Source: a virus
DNA length: 64,000 nucleotides
Virus record (IMG/VR): IMGVR_UViG_3300049489_001336
Span: 124,001 to 188,000 of that record
Reading direction: 5' to 3' (one strand)
Below are positions 1 to 7,834 of the stretch, piece by piece. The position numbers and the translations under genes were made by a program. The notes beneath the pieces are model-generated. The model was given only the letters and a program-made list of their open reading frames with translations, had not been told where the DNA came from and did no database searches. The first letter of the stretch is position 1. Each line of letters opens with the position of its first letter.

Positions 1-267
1 TGTTAAAAAGAACCAGAAGTTCTCACTGAACTTCTTGAACCGCTCTGATTTACCCTCTAATGACTCTCTGTAATTAACATCAGTTCGATCCTTATAAACA
101 CTGATTCGCGTATTACTGTTAATGCAACTAGGCACTATTGACGTGCTTGTAGGCCATGCGCAATACGCTGCAAACGTATTATCTAGACAGAACTGGGCGT
201 CGAGTTCCCATACGGCAATAAGCGTACGTACATCGACAGCCTTTAAAACGTTGGACGGTATTCGCAT
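1..267 (-). CDS. array gene, family I, 3' part outside window
   Basis: The first 89 codons of a minus-strand gene are visible and stay open to the window edge. The product begins Met-Arg-Ile-Pro-Ser-Asn-Val, matching the M-x-[VI]-P-x-x-V start shared by the next seven genes upstream (family I). Its start lies 25 bp inside the 3' end of the gene at 243-743, the usual overlap in this run. Function unknown; the array clearly continues beyond the left edge. Confidence 0.7.
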   Translation of the reverse strand, partial: MRIPSNVLKAVDVRTLIAVWELDAQFCLDNTFAAYCAWPTSTSIVPSCINSNTRISVYKDRTDVNYRESLEGKSERFKKFSENFWFFLT

Positions 268-743
268 ACTTTGCCTTGGTCGTCTAATTGAATGCGCGCA
301 TACCCTGGTGCTCGTAATACTGCACCTCTAAATAGCAGATAATGATTATTAAAACGCGTCCCATGGACGTGAGAATAGTAATAATCTACGTAGGTAGTAT
401 GGCTTGAGCGCTGATGAAACACGGAAATGACGCTTAACCCAAAAACCCATAACGTGACGTGGTTGTTTGACACGGTTATCAAACCGCGGAGTCGTTCGTA
501 GAACGAGATACGTGATTCTCGGTTTTCGTCATAGTCGCCCTCTTTTAATATATCCCTATTACGCCGTTGCCCCTTTCGAACGCTGTAGCTTTGAACTTTC
601 CAGGGGGACAGTAAAGGGTTGCCTGTAAAAATCGTCCAAGTAAGGCCGTGTTTCTTTATGTCTACAAAAAAAGAATCTATCTCATGGGTATAATCTAATT
701 GAAGCCCGTTTATTCGCTCGAAGACAACTTGGGGGACATACAT
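243..743 (-). CDS. array gene, family I, unknown function
   Basis: 166 residues. ATG preceded by a GAGGG ribosome binding site. Begins MYVPQVVFERINGL (family I start). The middle (residues 93-110) has NNHVTLWVF followed by VISVFH, then a Tyr/His-rich stretch DYYYSHVHGTRFNNH (120-134), and the end is IQLDDQGKVC (151-160). These blocks recur in order in the neighbouring gene at 710-1183, so the two are paralogs. No membrane segment or signal peptide. Predicted mostly beta structure by eye; no known family recognised. Confidence 0.8.
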   Translation of the reverse strand: MYVPQVVFERINGLQLDYTHEIDSFFVDIKKHGLTWTIFTGNPLLSPWKVQSYSVRKGQRRNRDILKEGDYDENRESRISFYERLRGLITVSNNHVTLWVFGLSVISVFHQRSSHTTYVDYYYSHVHGTRFNNHYLLFRGAVLRAPGYARIQLDDQGKVCEYRPTF

Positions 744-1183
744 AGGATTCCCTCTTTATTGAGAAAAATAGAACAAAAAGATTCGTGATTAGCTACGTCC
801 TGATACAACGCATTGTGATTAATGAAATCAGTAGGATGGACATGGGCGTAATAGTATTCAGTGTGCTCTACGTGATAGATCACCGAAATGACGTGGTAGT
901 TGAACATCCACAATGACACGTGCTGCGTACTGTACATAACAAAGGACGACAGGCGTGTGTAAAACTCCGCGTACATTTGCCATTCTGAGTTTGCTTTTTC
1001 GAATTTATTTTTACCCTTTTTTAAGCTGAAAGTACGCACTATCCAGGGCACTAAAACAGCGCGCGCAGGATTGGTCCATGTGGCTTTGCGTGCTAATCCA
1101 CGAAAGTGGGCGGGTTCCATTTCAAAGACGCAATCTAATTTATTGCCCACAATGGCTTGGGCTACGCGATATGGGACGCGCAT
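710..1183 (-). CDS. array gene, family I, unknown function
   Basis: 157 residues from the Met-Arg-Val-Pro start at 1183. An in-frame ATG at 1213 exists, but only the 1183 start has a good Shine-Dalgarno (AAGG, 7 nt spacing) and matches the family start. Contains QHVSLWMF, VISVIYH and EYYYAHVHPTDFINH, aligned with the same blocks in the gene at 243-743, and ends with IFLNKEGILC. These two are the closest full-length family I pair in the window. Function unknown. Confidence 0.8.
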   Translation of the reverse strand: MRVPYRVAQAIVGNKLDCVFEMEPAHFRGLARKATWTNPARAVLVPWIVRTFSLKKGKNKFEKANSEWQMYAEFYTRLSSFVMYSTQHVSLWMFNYHVISVIYHVEHTEYYYAHVHPTDFINHNALYQDVANHESFCSIFLNKEGILCMSPKLSSSE

Positions 1184-1184
1184 A

Positions 1185-1655
1185 TTAGGCCTTACAAATG
1201 ATGTGGTTTTCATTGAGGCGAATCTTCACGTGATCTCTCCAATAAACGGGTTCGTAAATTCCCAGGTAACCCGTGACGTGCTCCCGTTGCAACGTGTAAA
1301 AACAATGCCAGTACATGATTGACCCACTGGCGACGTGCAGTGCAAACACGTGCTCTTCGCGAGAGAGCTCTAAAAGAGTACAGTGGTAGGAGTCCATTGC
1401 TTGCCATTTGGTCTGCATCTGGGACCATAGGTGCGAATTATTGGCGATGTTAAGCAAGGTGGTGGTGTACGTGCCATACCCTTTGCCTATACAAATACAT
1501 TCGCATTTTTTGTGCGGAGGCACAGTGGCGCGTACAACCATCGCGCTGTGTATGGTAACGCGTTGCGTATTGAACCGTACCGCGTCGTGGATTTCGTAAC
1601 AGTTGTAGAGCTTCCGCCGTAGCAGTACATCGGCGACTGCTTTAGGTACGCGCAT
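1185..1655 (-). CDS. array gene, family I, divergent
   Basis: 156 residues, ATG with an AAGGTGG ribosome binding site. Keeps the family I ends (MRVPKAVADVLLRRKL at the start, IRLNENHIIC at the end), but the middle has drifted: the V-S-L-W block is replaced by EHVFALHVASGSIMYW and the Tyr/His stretch by YLGIYEPVYWRDH. It ends one base before the start of the next gene. Function unknown. Confidence 0.75.
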   Translation of the reverse strand: MRVPKAVADVLLRRKLYNCYEIHDAVRFNTQRVTIHSAMVVRATVPPHKKCECICIGKGYGTYTTTLLNIANNSHLWSQMQTKWQAMDSYHCTLLELSREEHVFALHVASGSIMYWHCFYTLQREHVTGYLGIYEPVYWRDHVKIRLNENHIICKA

Positions 1656-2120
1656 TTACCACCTTATAACAATGTGCCTGTTTACCCCTTTTACCAGATA
1701 GAGCGCCTCAGTATTCGTGTATACGAATTTACTGGCGATGTATTCGTGATTAGGTTTGTAATAAGCGCCTGTCTCGTTGAATTTAGACAGGTAATAGTTA
1801 ACTCCGCCTTCGTTGCGCGTTAGTACAGTAATTACCCAACCGCCGTCCAACAGCCATAAACTACTGCTTGTAGCGTATTCACCCGTATAGAGATTTCTTA
1901 GAGTTTGCCAGAACGGAGCATCTACTTGGATAGAATCATCCCAGACCGCCTTGCCTTTATTAAGCGAAAAACGCAAGGCGTGCAGGACAGGATGCAGTCC
2001 TTGTGTATTATTTACAAAATTTATATGCTTGGTGGATGTGAAAGGCTGTCCACTAAACTCAAGGCAACTCAAGAGGCAACGCCCGTAGAGTTTGTGAGCG
2101 ACTTTACGAGGGACGTACAC
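1656..2120 (-). CDS. array gene, family I, GTG start
   Basis: 154 residues, beginning at a GTG codon with a GGAG site upstream; the deduced start (V/M)YVPRKVAHKLYGRCLLSC fits the family closely, which supports the GTG. The middle keeps SSLWLLDGGWVITV. The C-terminus departs from the family: it ends LVKGVNRHIVIRW rather than in the usual L-[ND]-x-[ED]-G-x-[VI]-C. It abuts the next gene without a gap. Function unknown. Confidence 0.75.
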   Translation of the reverse strand: MYVPRKVAHKLYGRCLLSCLEFSGQPFTSTKHINFVNNTQGLHPVLHALRFSLNKGKAVWDDSIQVDAPFWQTLRNLYTGEYATSSSLWLLDGGWVITVLTRNEGGVNYYLSKFNETGAYYKPNHEYIASKFVYTNTEALYLVKGVNRHIVIRW

Positions 2121-2562
2121 AGTACACTACTCCGTCTTTATTGAGTCGCACTAGACACTGGGATTTGTGCTTTGTATTGTCAAACAATCGGTCCCAGTAG
2201 GAGGCTACCTTATCATGCACCGGAAATGCGTCGTTGAAATCGCAGTAGTAATACTTACGAAGGCGTTGATTGTCTTTGTTTATATACGTGACCTCGTACA
2301 ACACCAAATTATGCGCAAACAACCACATGCTAACATTCTTGGCGCTAATGCCTGTACTATTCACAAATAGGTGCTGATAAAACAGACCCATATCAAACGT
2401 ATTAGTCCTTATTTTAAATTCTCTATGATTAACCGAAATACGCTTGTAATTAGTAGCGATGCCCTTAGCAAGGCATGCGGCTTCGGATAACCACTTAAAG
2501 TCCATGGCGCATTCAAGGCGCTTGCCTTCGATGAGTTCCCCTACTTCGTTAGGGACGTACAC
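2104..2562 (-). CDS. array gene, family I, GTG start
   Basis: 152 residues from a GTG with an AGGAG ribosome binding site. Start (V/M)YVPNEVGELIEGKRLEC; middle KNVSMWLFAHNLVLYEVTYIN; then RKYYYCDFNDAFPVHD; end VRLNKDGVVYCVRPS. All family I blocks are present. It overlaps the following gene (1656-2120) by 17 bp. Function unknown. Confidence 0.8.
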   Translation of the reverse strand: MYVPNEVGELIEGKRLECAMDFKWLSEAACLAKGIATNYKRISVNHREFKIRTNTFDMGLFYQHLFVNSTGISAKNVSMWLFAHNLVLYEVTYINKDNQRLRKYYYCDFNDAFPVHDKVASYWDRLFDNTKHKSQCLVRLNKDGVVYCVRPS

Positions 2563-3046
2563 AGGTTAATTCTCCTGTTTGAGGGTCGTGTTTTAAGTAA
2601 ATGCCTGAATGCTCCAAAGAACTTATTTTACCCAAAAACTGATGATTCGTGAAATTGGTTTCATCAAATATTGTTTGGTAGAAATGATGAATAAGAGGGT
2701 GTTCATGCTCCACGTGCAGAACCGAGGTGTAAATTGTAATGATTGTTTTGAAATTACAAAATAGAAAAGTCATTAAATCGGCATGATCTCGTTTAAAGAA
2801 TATACGTATATGCTCTGCTATATTATCTATTAGGACACAGTGGCGGTCATTAGGGATGACACCCCTTACTTTTGTATAATCAGATTTGCGTAATAAAGAC
2901 TCAACGCTTTTACCTTCAACAAAGCCTGATTGTAAAAACGCCCTAGTCAAACTCCGATTGACTTCAGGACCTGTCATCATAGCTATACGCTTTACCTTTA
3001 GCCCCGGTATTATATGAGCGACTTCAATGGGGATTAACAGAGACAA
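2549..3046 (-). CDS. array gene, family I, TTG start
   Basis: 165 residues. The best start is a TTG at 3046 with GAAGG about 8 nt upstream; it gives MSLLIPIEVAHIIPGLKVK, which lines up with the family I start. No ATG nearby fits. The middle (DLMTFLFCNFKTIITIYT, then HFYQTIFDETNFTNH) and the end (IYLKHDPQTGELTCVRP) keep the family order. It overlaps the upstream gene's end by 13 bp. Function unknown. Confidence 0.72.
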   Translation of the reverse strand: MSLLIPIEVAHIIPGLKVKRIAMMTGPEVNRSLTRAFLQSGFVEGKSVESLLRKSDYTKVRGVIPNDRHCVLIDNIAEHIRIFFKRDHADLMTFLFCNFKTIITIYTSVLHVEHEHPLIHHFYQTIFDETNFTNHQFLGKISSLEHSGIYLKHDPQTGELTCVRP

Positions 3047-3501
3047 ATGACACCTTCTTCATCCAGTTTAATACGAACTAATCCTGCTCGCGGTCTGTCA
3101 CTACACGCGGATCCGTGGTTAATGCCTAGTCTCGGATTAGTAAGATAAAATGTTTTTGTGACCCATCCACTTTCTTGAAGAGGTCTGTAGTGATAAATAG
3201 ACACAATACGGGTAGACTTTAATACCCACAATGTGACATTTACAATCGCTTTATTATTGGAAATGTTTATAACACTCGCCCAAAAGTCCTGGCTGTGTTC
3301 GTACGCTTGTGAACGGTCCGATAACCTTGGTCTGGTAAGGCCCTTACGTACAGACCGAACCCTGTAAGGAAAAGAACTTCGAATGATAAAGTCATCGGGA
3401 CAAGGGTCCAGGTCTTTTAGTAGCTCTGGTTTAACCATTTCTATGCAGCAAATGATCGTGTCACCGCTAATCTTTTTTGCGAGGAATCTAGGAATCCACA
3501 T
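3034..3501 (-). CDS. array gene, family I
   Basis: 155 residues from an ATG at 3501 giving MWIPRFLAKKISGDTIICCIEM, a clear family I start; an in-frame upstream start at 3543 would add 14 residues unlike the family and a longer overlap. Contains VNVTLWVLKSTRIVSIYHY, TKTFYLTNPRLGINHG and the typical end VRIKLDEEGVICLC. The ribosome binding site is weak, so translation may be coupled to the upstream gene, whose end it overlaps by 14 bp. Function unknown. Confidence 0.77.
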   Translation of the reverse strand: MWIPRFLAKKISGDTIICCIEMVKPELLKDLDPCPDDFIIRSSFPYRVRSVRKGLTRPRLSDRSQAYEHSQDFWASVINISNNKAIVNVTLWVLKSTRIVSIYHYRPLQESGWVTKTFYLTNPRLGINHGSACSDRPRAGLVRIKLDEEGVICLC

Positions 3502-3967
3502 CGAACTTAGCCATTTCAAATTTAATACTTTCCTGAAAAACACTAGCTTTAACTATTCGTATATGTAACGTATCTGTAAGAAAACCTACGTGAGAAAGAA
3601 GCATCCACCCTGAATAATCATCAAAAATGTAACAAGCCATGTGAACTAGTCCTAATTCACTACGCCGTATATCGATGTAATTAATCCAATCGTCGAGCAA
3701 TCGATGTATAAGCACCCTAGCTACACCCTTTTGTATTCTAATGGCACCTTTGTTAGAGATCCGCGTGACATAGGCATATTCAAGCCACTCGTTACACGTA
3801 ATCGAATGCGGGTTTTTGAGGTTGAGCGGGTATCTAGTAAGATTGACCCAGCTAGTCGGGCTACTCAGCTCTAACTGATATTTTAAACTTTTACCCCTTG
3901 TTTCCTTTTTTATTTTCGTTAGTGCTTTGCTGTAAAGACGAGGAGCAACCTTGATATACGTTGTCAT
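3488..3967 (-). CDS. array gene, family II, unknown function
   Basis: 159 residues, basic at the N-terminus. Shares with the two genes upstream (3964-4389 and 4367-4807) a block near the end, here ACYIFDDYSGWMLLSHVGFL, which defines family II ([VI]-[YF]-x-D-[YF]-[TS]-G-W-[VM]-L). Its start codon overlaps the stop of the upstream gene by 4 bp (ATGA type), suggesting translational coupling. No known domain recognised. Confidence 0.75.
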   Translation of the reverse strand: MTTYIKVAPRLYSKALTKIKKETRGKSLKYQLELSSPTSWVNLTRYPLNLKNPHSITCNEWLEYAYVTRISNKGAIRIQKGVARVLIHRLLDDWINYIDIRRSELGLVHMACYIFDDYSGWMLLSHVGFLTDTLHIRIVKASVFQESIKFEMAKFDVDS

Positions 3968-4389
3968 ACGTGCTCACACAAAATCACTGAAGCGTCAGCT
4001 CGACATTCAATGCTGTAGTACTCTAACGCCCCGTCATGTCTATAAAACAAAACCCAACCCGTAAAATCAGAGTACACAAAAACCGACGCTGTATCGAAAG
4101 GTACAACACTATTACGCGTGCGTATTCTTATTTTAGCGATTAATGCTCGCTCGTTACGTATACTATTCGAATACGCAGACGCCAGACATCGGCCTCTAGG
4201 AAAAGAAATATTACGTTGATCTAATGTTAAAGCAGGATACCCTGGCGAAAGACTCTCAGGTTTAAATACGTTTCCTGTTAGCCTGTAGTACGGATAGACT
4301 TTGCTAGGTAACACGAAGTGATAGAGTAATTCCTCTTTTCTTCGTTGATACTCTTCGCGTAATTGTTTAAAAAGGTAGTCTTTGGTCAT
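3964..4389 (-). CDS. array gene, family II
   Basis: 141 residues. The N-terminal helix FKQLREEYQRRKEELLYHFV is almost the same as in the neighbouring gene at 4367-4807, and the nucleotide sequence of this part is also similar, so the pair looks recently duplicated. The C-terminal block SVFVYSDFTGWVLFYRHDGA followed by YYSIEC is shared too; the region between them has diverged. Overlaps the upstream gene by 23 bp. Function unknown. Confidence 0.78.
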   Translation of the reverse strand: MTKDYLFKQLREEYQRRKEELLYHFVLPSKVYPYYRLTGNVFKPESLSPGYPALTLDQRNISFPRGRCLASAYSNSIRNERALIAKIRIRTRNSVVPFDTASVFVYSDFTGWVLFYRHDGALEYYSIECRADASVILCEHV

Positions 4390-4807
4390 GATACGCGACT
4401 AAGCACAGGCTACTCGAATGCCACTCAAAGGCGTAGTAAGCAGTATCGCCTTGGTTAAGGCTAAACAAAACCCAACCGGTATAGTCACGGTAAACATAAA
4501 CGTTAACACACAGAATGTCTGTAGGGGTATTCCGGATTTTTTCGCGTACTCGCGCTAAGAGTACATGGTCATTTTGTACCGGGTCTAGCGATACACGGTT
4601 ACCGTATCTAGACTTTGGAAAAGATAAACTTCTTTTTTCAAGAGTATTTAATGGGTATTTGTGTGAGAGGCACGGTACGTCATCGTACGCGTTGTTTACT
4701 CCACCGTATATAAAATACCTAGGCGGCAAAACGAAGTAATAAAGCAGTTCCTCCTTTCTACGTTGATACTCTTCTTTAATCTGTTTACGTAGTAGCGACT
4801 CGTCCAT
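4367..4807 (-). CDS. array gene, family II
   Basis: 146 residues, ATG preceded by AAAGAGAC. N-terminal IKEEYQRRKEELLYYFVLPP matches the gene at 3964-4389; SLSFPKSR and VNVYVYRDYTGWVLFSLNQG are further shared blocks. Charged amphipathic helix first, then a beta-rich C-terminal half by eye. Overlaps the upstream gene by 23 bp. Function unknown. Confidence 0.78.
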   Translation of the reverse strand: MDESLLRKQIKEEYQRRKEELLYYFVLPPRYFIYGGVNNAYDDVPCLSHKYPLNTLEKRSLSFPKSRYGNRVSLDPVQNDHVLLARVREKIRNTPTDILCVNVYVYRDYTGWVLFSLNQGDTAYYAFEWHSSSLCLVAYHDQRLPF

Positions 4808-5126
4808 ACTGTCTCTTTAGCTTTTTTACGCTTTCATGCCGATGCCGCAGTGTGTATCTATTATCGCGTACTACGCGGTGTACGCTGATATTAAACACGT
4901 CATTATACGTGTAGTGAATAACGACGTAGCCCTCTAAAGTATCCGTCAAATACATTGACACATGCTTTAGGCCAATACCATTCCCTCTATAATTATCGTA
5001 GATATTGTACGTCGTGTGAAAGAACTTATCGAAGAGATCATCGCCGCCTTGCCTTTTAAAGCGAACACAACGCATCGCTGAAGGGTGCCGAGGTATCCGT
5101 TTGTAATAAGACAGCACTCGATACAT
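4785..5126 (-). CDS. array gene, family I-like, start codon apparently lost
   Basis: The first ATG (5126) gives 113 residues, but the same frame is open without a stop up to 5271 and reads like coding sequence (YVRVIELDPEAFSILCRAKW), with the right length and hydrophobic pattern for a family I N-terminus. The codon where the usual ATG would sit is ATC (5241-5243), and no ATG, GTG or TTG lies between 5126 and 5271. The C-terminal part keeps KHVSMYLTDTLEGYVVIHYTY. Either a rare start codon, a shortened protein, or a decaying gene. Confidence 0.6.
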   Translation of the reverse strand: MYRVLSYYKRIPRHPSAMRCVRFKRQGGDDLFDKFFHTTYNIYDNYRGNGIGLKHVSMYLTDTLEGYVVIHYTYNDVFNISVHRVVRDNRYTLRHRHESVKKLKRQYGRVATT

Positions 5127-5266
5127 TGGGTAGTTCGTACCAAGACTCGCTAGGTCTTTGGTAATACAACGCCCTGTAAACCATTTAGCGCGGCACAGGA
5201 TGCTAAAAGCTTCTGGATCGAGTTCGATGACGCGTACGTAGATAAGAAATCCAAGAAGGCTTGGGA

Positions 5267-5815
5267 TTATTCATGTGTTTCTATATGTAAAGGAAACTTA
5301 TAAAAGCACTCAATGTCCGTATCAGAACCTCGTCGAGTGCTCCAACAAGCCGCGTATGTAGTCGCCATACGCGTATTGTCGAAGTAAGTGACATCGGTGT
5401 AGATGGCTTCTATGACTGCGAAGCTGCCTGAACTGCCTCCTTCAAAGACGTGCACGCGGCAGTAATCAAAGTTATCGCTACGTGCTGCGTGAAGGATGCG
5501 ATCAACCTCACGCATTAAAATGTTGTTGTGCGCAGCCGCAAGACGCCTAACCCTACCCTTGAGAACGTTATAAATATCTACGTCGGCTAGTTCAGGAATT
5601 ACAGTACGAGCTAGCGTCAGATTGCGAACAGGCTTTTCTCCTTTTCTGTAATTTTTGTATTCAATAAAGGTGAGATCCGCGTCGGCAATGCTATTCGCAG
5701 CCCACGCATCCTTATAAAGATGAATGCTGCTCGTGATATAGTTTTCAATCGTAAACAAGCGCTTCTTGATTTTTAGTAATGCGCGTAAGGGACTGTTATT
5801 GTCATAGCGTATCAT
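5267..5815 (-). CDS. array gene, family III-like, unknown
   Basis: 182 residues, ATG overlapping the upstream stop by 4 bp. Basic helical N-terminus (LRALLKIKKRLFTIENYI), a middle helix with RVRRLAAAHNNILMREVDRIL, and a final strand-rich part (YCRVHVFEGGSSGSFAVIEA). Only loosely similar to the five genes upstream, with which it shares size, the internal Arg/His helix followed by a Y-x-x-V-[YH]-[VI]-F strand, and position. Function unknown. Confidence 0.72.
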   Translation of the reverse strand: MIRYDNNSPLRALLKIKKRLFTIENYITSSIHLYKDAWAANSIADADLTFIEYKNYRKGEKPVRNLTLARTVIPELADVDIYNVLKGRVRRLAAAHNNILMREVDRILHAARSDNFDYCRVHVFEGGSSGSFAVIEAIYTDVTYFDNTRMATTYAACWSTRRGSDTDIECFYKFPLHIETHE

Positions 5816-6315
5816 GCTGAAAACCGCTCGTCGTATTTAGTAATCCATTCTTGATCTAGGCTTAGTTGAACGTCTTCTCTAATTTCTTCGCCTCTCACGG
5901 GCCAATAAATAGTACGGGCCACGTACCTGTAATAGCAGGTAGACCCATCATCTTGTTTAAAGATATACACAGTACTGTGTAAAACAGTAGGCTTACCTCT
6001 GTTAATCTTATTTAAGATGGCTCGGTCCGCGTTCTTATATAGATGCGTGGATGAATAATCACGCCGTATGCTGCTAACCACTGCTTGGCGGGCGCGATTA
6101 ATACCTTGCTCATGAAATCGTACTTTCTTGCCGGCACCGCGGTAATACGATATCGTGATTTTATCACTGTGTGTATGGGGTGTAACACAGATACGCCCTG
6201 CTAAATGGGTCACTGGCGATAGCCAACCGTACACATCTTCAATACACGCTACGTACTTGTATCCATTGAACTCTAATGTATCACGTAATTGTCGTATTAA
6301 CGTAATAGGGTTCAT
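5812..6315 (-). CDS. array gene, family III
   Basis: 167 residues from MNPITLIRQLRDTLEFNGYK. A longer form from 6417 is possible, but the 6315 start matches the paralog at 6281-6802 and leaves a normal 35-bp overlap. Shared with that paralog: YVACIEDVYGWLSPVTHLAG against LVACIEQPQAWMTPNTHYKG. Later LHSTVYIFKQDDGSTCYYRY aligns with STLYLYGTPNNYLKYVVY. Function unknown. Confidence 0.72.
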   Translation of the reverse strand: MNPITLIRQLRDTLEFNGYKYVACIEDVYGWLSPVTHLAGRICVTPHTHSDKITISYYRGAGKKVRFHEQGINRARQAVVSSIRRDYSSTHLYKNADRAILNKINRGKPTVLHSTVYIFKQDDGSTCYYRYVARTIYWPVRGEEIREDVQLSLDQEWITKYDERFSA

Positions 6316-6802
6316 TGTAAAGGCAATCCCAGGTGTCTCTTTCTCCGTATTGAACCGTTTCAGCCAAGTATAGAGGTACTTCATTGACGATATCGACGTA
6401 AAGAGCGTAAACCACATACTTTAAATAGTTGTTGGGTGTTCCGTATAAGTACAACGTACTGTATTGAACACGATTAAGACGTATCCAAAGACGTTCTAAT
6501 AGGAGCATATCAACGTAAGACTGTGCGAAAATTTTCTTTAGGTAACCAGTACCCGTCGCGTACAAGAGATACCGTTTGCGTCCACTGTATAATCCCCATT
6601 GGCTGTATTTATCCAACCGATACATCGACAGGAAAATGTCCTCATCATAACACGCTGCGGTACCGCTGTAGTCGCCTTTGTAGTGCGTATTAGGGGTCAT
6701 CCAGGCTTGAGGCTGTTCAATACACGCGACTAAATTTGTTCGATTACCTGTTAGTTGTTTATGTTGTTCTTTTATTACTTGTAGGGCTTGCGGACTTGGC
6801 AT
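6281..6802 (-). CDS. array gene, family III
   Basis: 173 residues. Starts MPSPQALQVIKEQHKQL and carries the family III motif [LY]-V-A-C-I-E-x4-W-[LM]-[ST]-P-x-T-H-x-x-G at about residues 24-42. A long helical middle (YVDMLLLERLWIRLNRV) precedes the Tyr-rich strands. ATG only weakly preceded by a ribosome binding site; the 28-bp overlap with the upstream gene suggests coupling. Function unknown. Confidence 0.75.
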   Translation of the reverse strand: MPSPQALQVIKEQHKQLTGNRTNLVACIEQPQAWMTPNTHYKGDYSGTAACYDEDIFLSMYRLDKYSQWGLYSGRKRYLLYATGTGYLKKIFAQSYVDMLLLERLWIRLNRVQYSTLYLYGTPNNYLKYVVYALYVDIVNEVPLYLAETVQYGERDTWDCLYNEPYYVNTTIT

Positions 6803-7329
6803 AATACAACGGTCTTATGCAGCTTTTCAGAGACGGCCAGCCAGTCGTAACGCGCCGAGTTGATGTGGAACAAATACACGTAGATTTGTTTTTTACTTTT
6901 ACTTTCGATGTAACGGTAAACAAATAAACGCCCGTATTCTGTGTGTAGGTCTACATGCCCTTCTACGAGGGCGTGTTCACGGGACACTTTATTCAACGAA
7001 TTAAAGTACGAAACAAACGGCATAAAGTACGAAGATTCCCGCATTCTATTTAATGCTTGAATCCTGTAAGCATAAGGATGGTCTCTATTCTTTAATAACA
7101 AAGACACACGCTTTGATCGGTACCCGTTGCAGTCGGCTGTAAACGTAATGGACCACTTTCTCATTTTAAATCTAGTACCTGCACCATAGCTAAGCGCACT
7201 AAACGTCGAAATATCTTCGTAAATGCCAACGCGCTCGCCTCCATGCCTTAGGATGTAATCGTGACAATGCTTTAATGCCGCAAGGCACGACATTCTTTCT
7301 ATGGTTTGGCTAGGTTTAAGTAAAGGCAT
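6775..7329 (-). CDS. array gene, family III-like
   Basis: 184 residues. Near the start, CLAALKHCHDYILRHGGERVGIYEDISTFSAL looks like a diverged version of the family III helix plus A-x-I-E-[DE] block (here VGIYED). Then RMRESSYFMPFVSYFNSLNKVSREHAL and LFVYRYIESKSKKQIYVYLF, again helix then strands. Overlaps its upstream neighbour by 14 bp. Function unknown. Confidence 0.72.
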   Translation of the reverse strand: MPLLKPSQTIERMSCLAALKHCHDYILRHGGERVGIYEDISTFSALSYGAGTRFKMRKWSITFTADCNGYRSKRVSLLLKNRDHPYAYRIQALNRMRESSYFMPFVSYFNSLNKVSREHALVEGHVDLHTEYGRLFVYRYIESKSKKQIYVYLFHINSARYDWLAVSEKLHKTVVLCQVRKPYK

Positions 7330-7834
7330 TTAACGTAATGATGGTTTGGCGCTGTATTAGTGCGTACCTATTTTGGTTAGGTACAGGTTCAGGGTACCAC
7401 GTGAGCTTATGCGCACTGTCATACCCTAATTCTCGTACAAGCACACCGCCTTGTTTTGTGTCTTCAGTAAGATATACAAAACTAGTCATGTATTTACTGG
7501 TTGGAAAAGGAATGCTCCAAAGGGCTTGTTGTACTCTTGAAAAAGCCACGGTGTGCTTATTAAGTATAATAGGTTTTTTCTGATGGCTAATTACTTTGTC
7601 AGCCGCATGCATGGCTGTATTGAGCACAGTTTCACCTAGTATATGGTCACTCCTATTTTCTACGACCGCCACAAGGCGTAGTCCCAGACTGCACAGCTCT
7701 GTATGCGCTCGTTTAGTGGCGCTATACAGGCGTCGCAATTTACACGATACTTTAGGTATTCGTACGTAGTCATCCCTCATCAATTGAATAAACAGAGGGT
7801 TCAAAGCCAAGTCGAGTATAGATGCGTTGTCCAT
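7316..7834 (-). CDS. array gene, family III-like
   Basis: 172 residues. ATKRAHTELCSLGLRLVAVVENRSDHILG carries the helix-Gly-VAxxE pattern of family III; later ALWSIPFPTSKYMTSFVYLTED corresponds to the Y-x-x-x-[VL]-Y strand. A 45-residue N-terminal extension is not seen in the paralogs at 5812-6802. Overlaps the upstream gene by 34 bp. Function unknown. Confidence 0.72.
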   Translation of the reverse strand: MDNASILDLALNPLFIQLMRDDYVRIPKVSCKLRRLYSATKRAHTELCSLGLRLVAVVENRSDHILGETVLNTAMHAADKVISHQKKPIILNKHTVAFSRVQQALWSIPFPTSKYMTSFVYLTEDTKQGGVLVRELGYDSAHKLTWYPEPVPNQNRYALIQRQTIITLNAFT

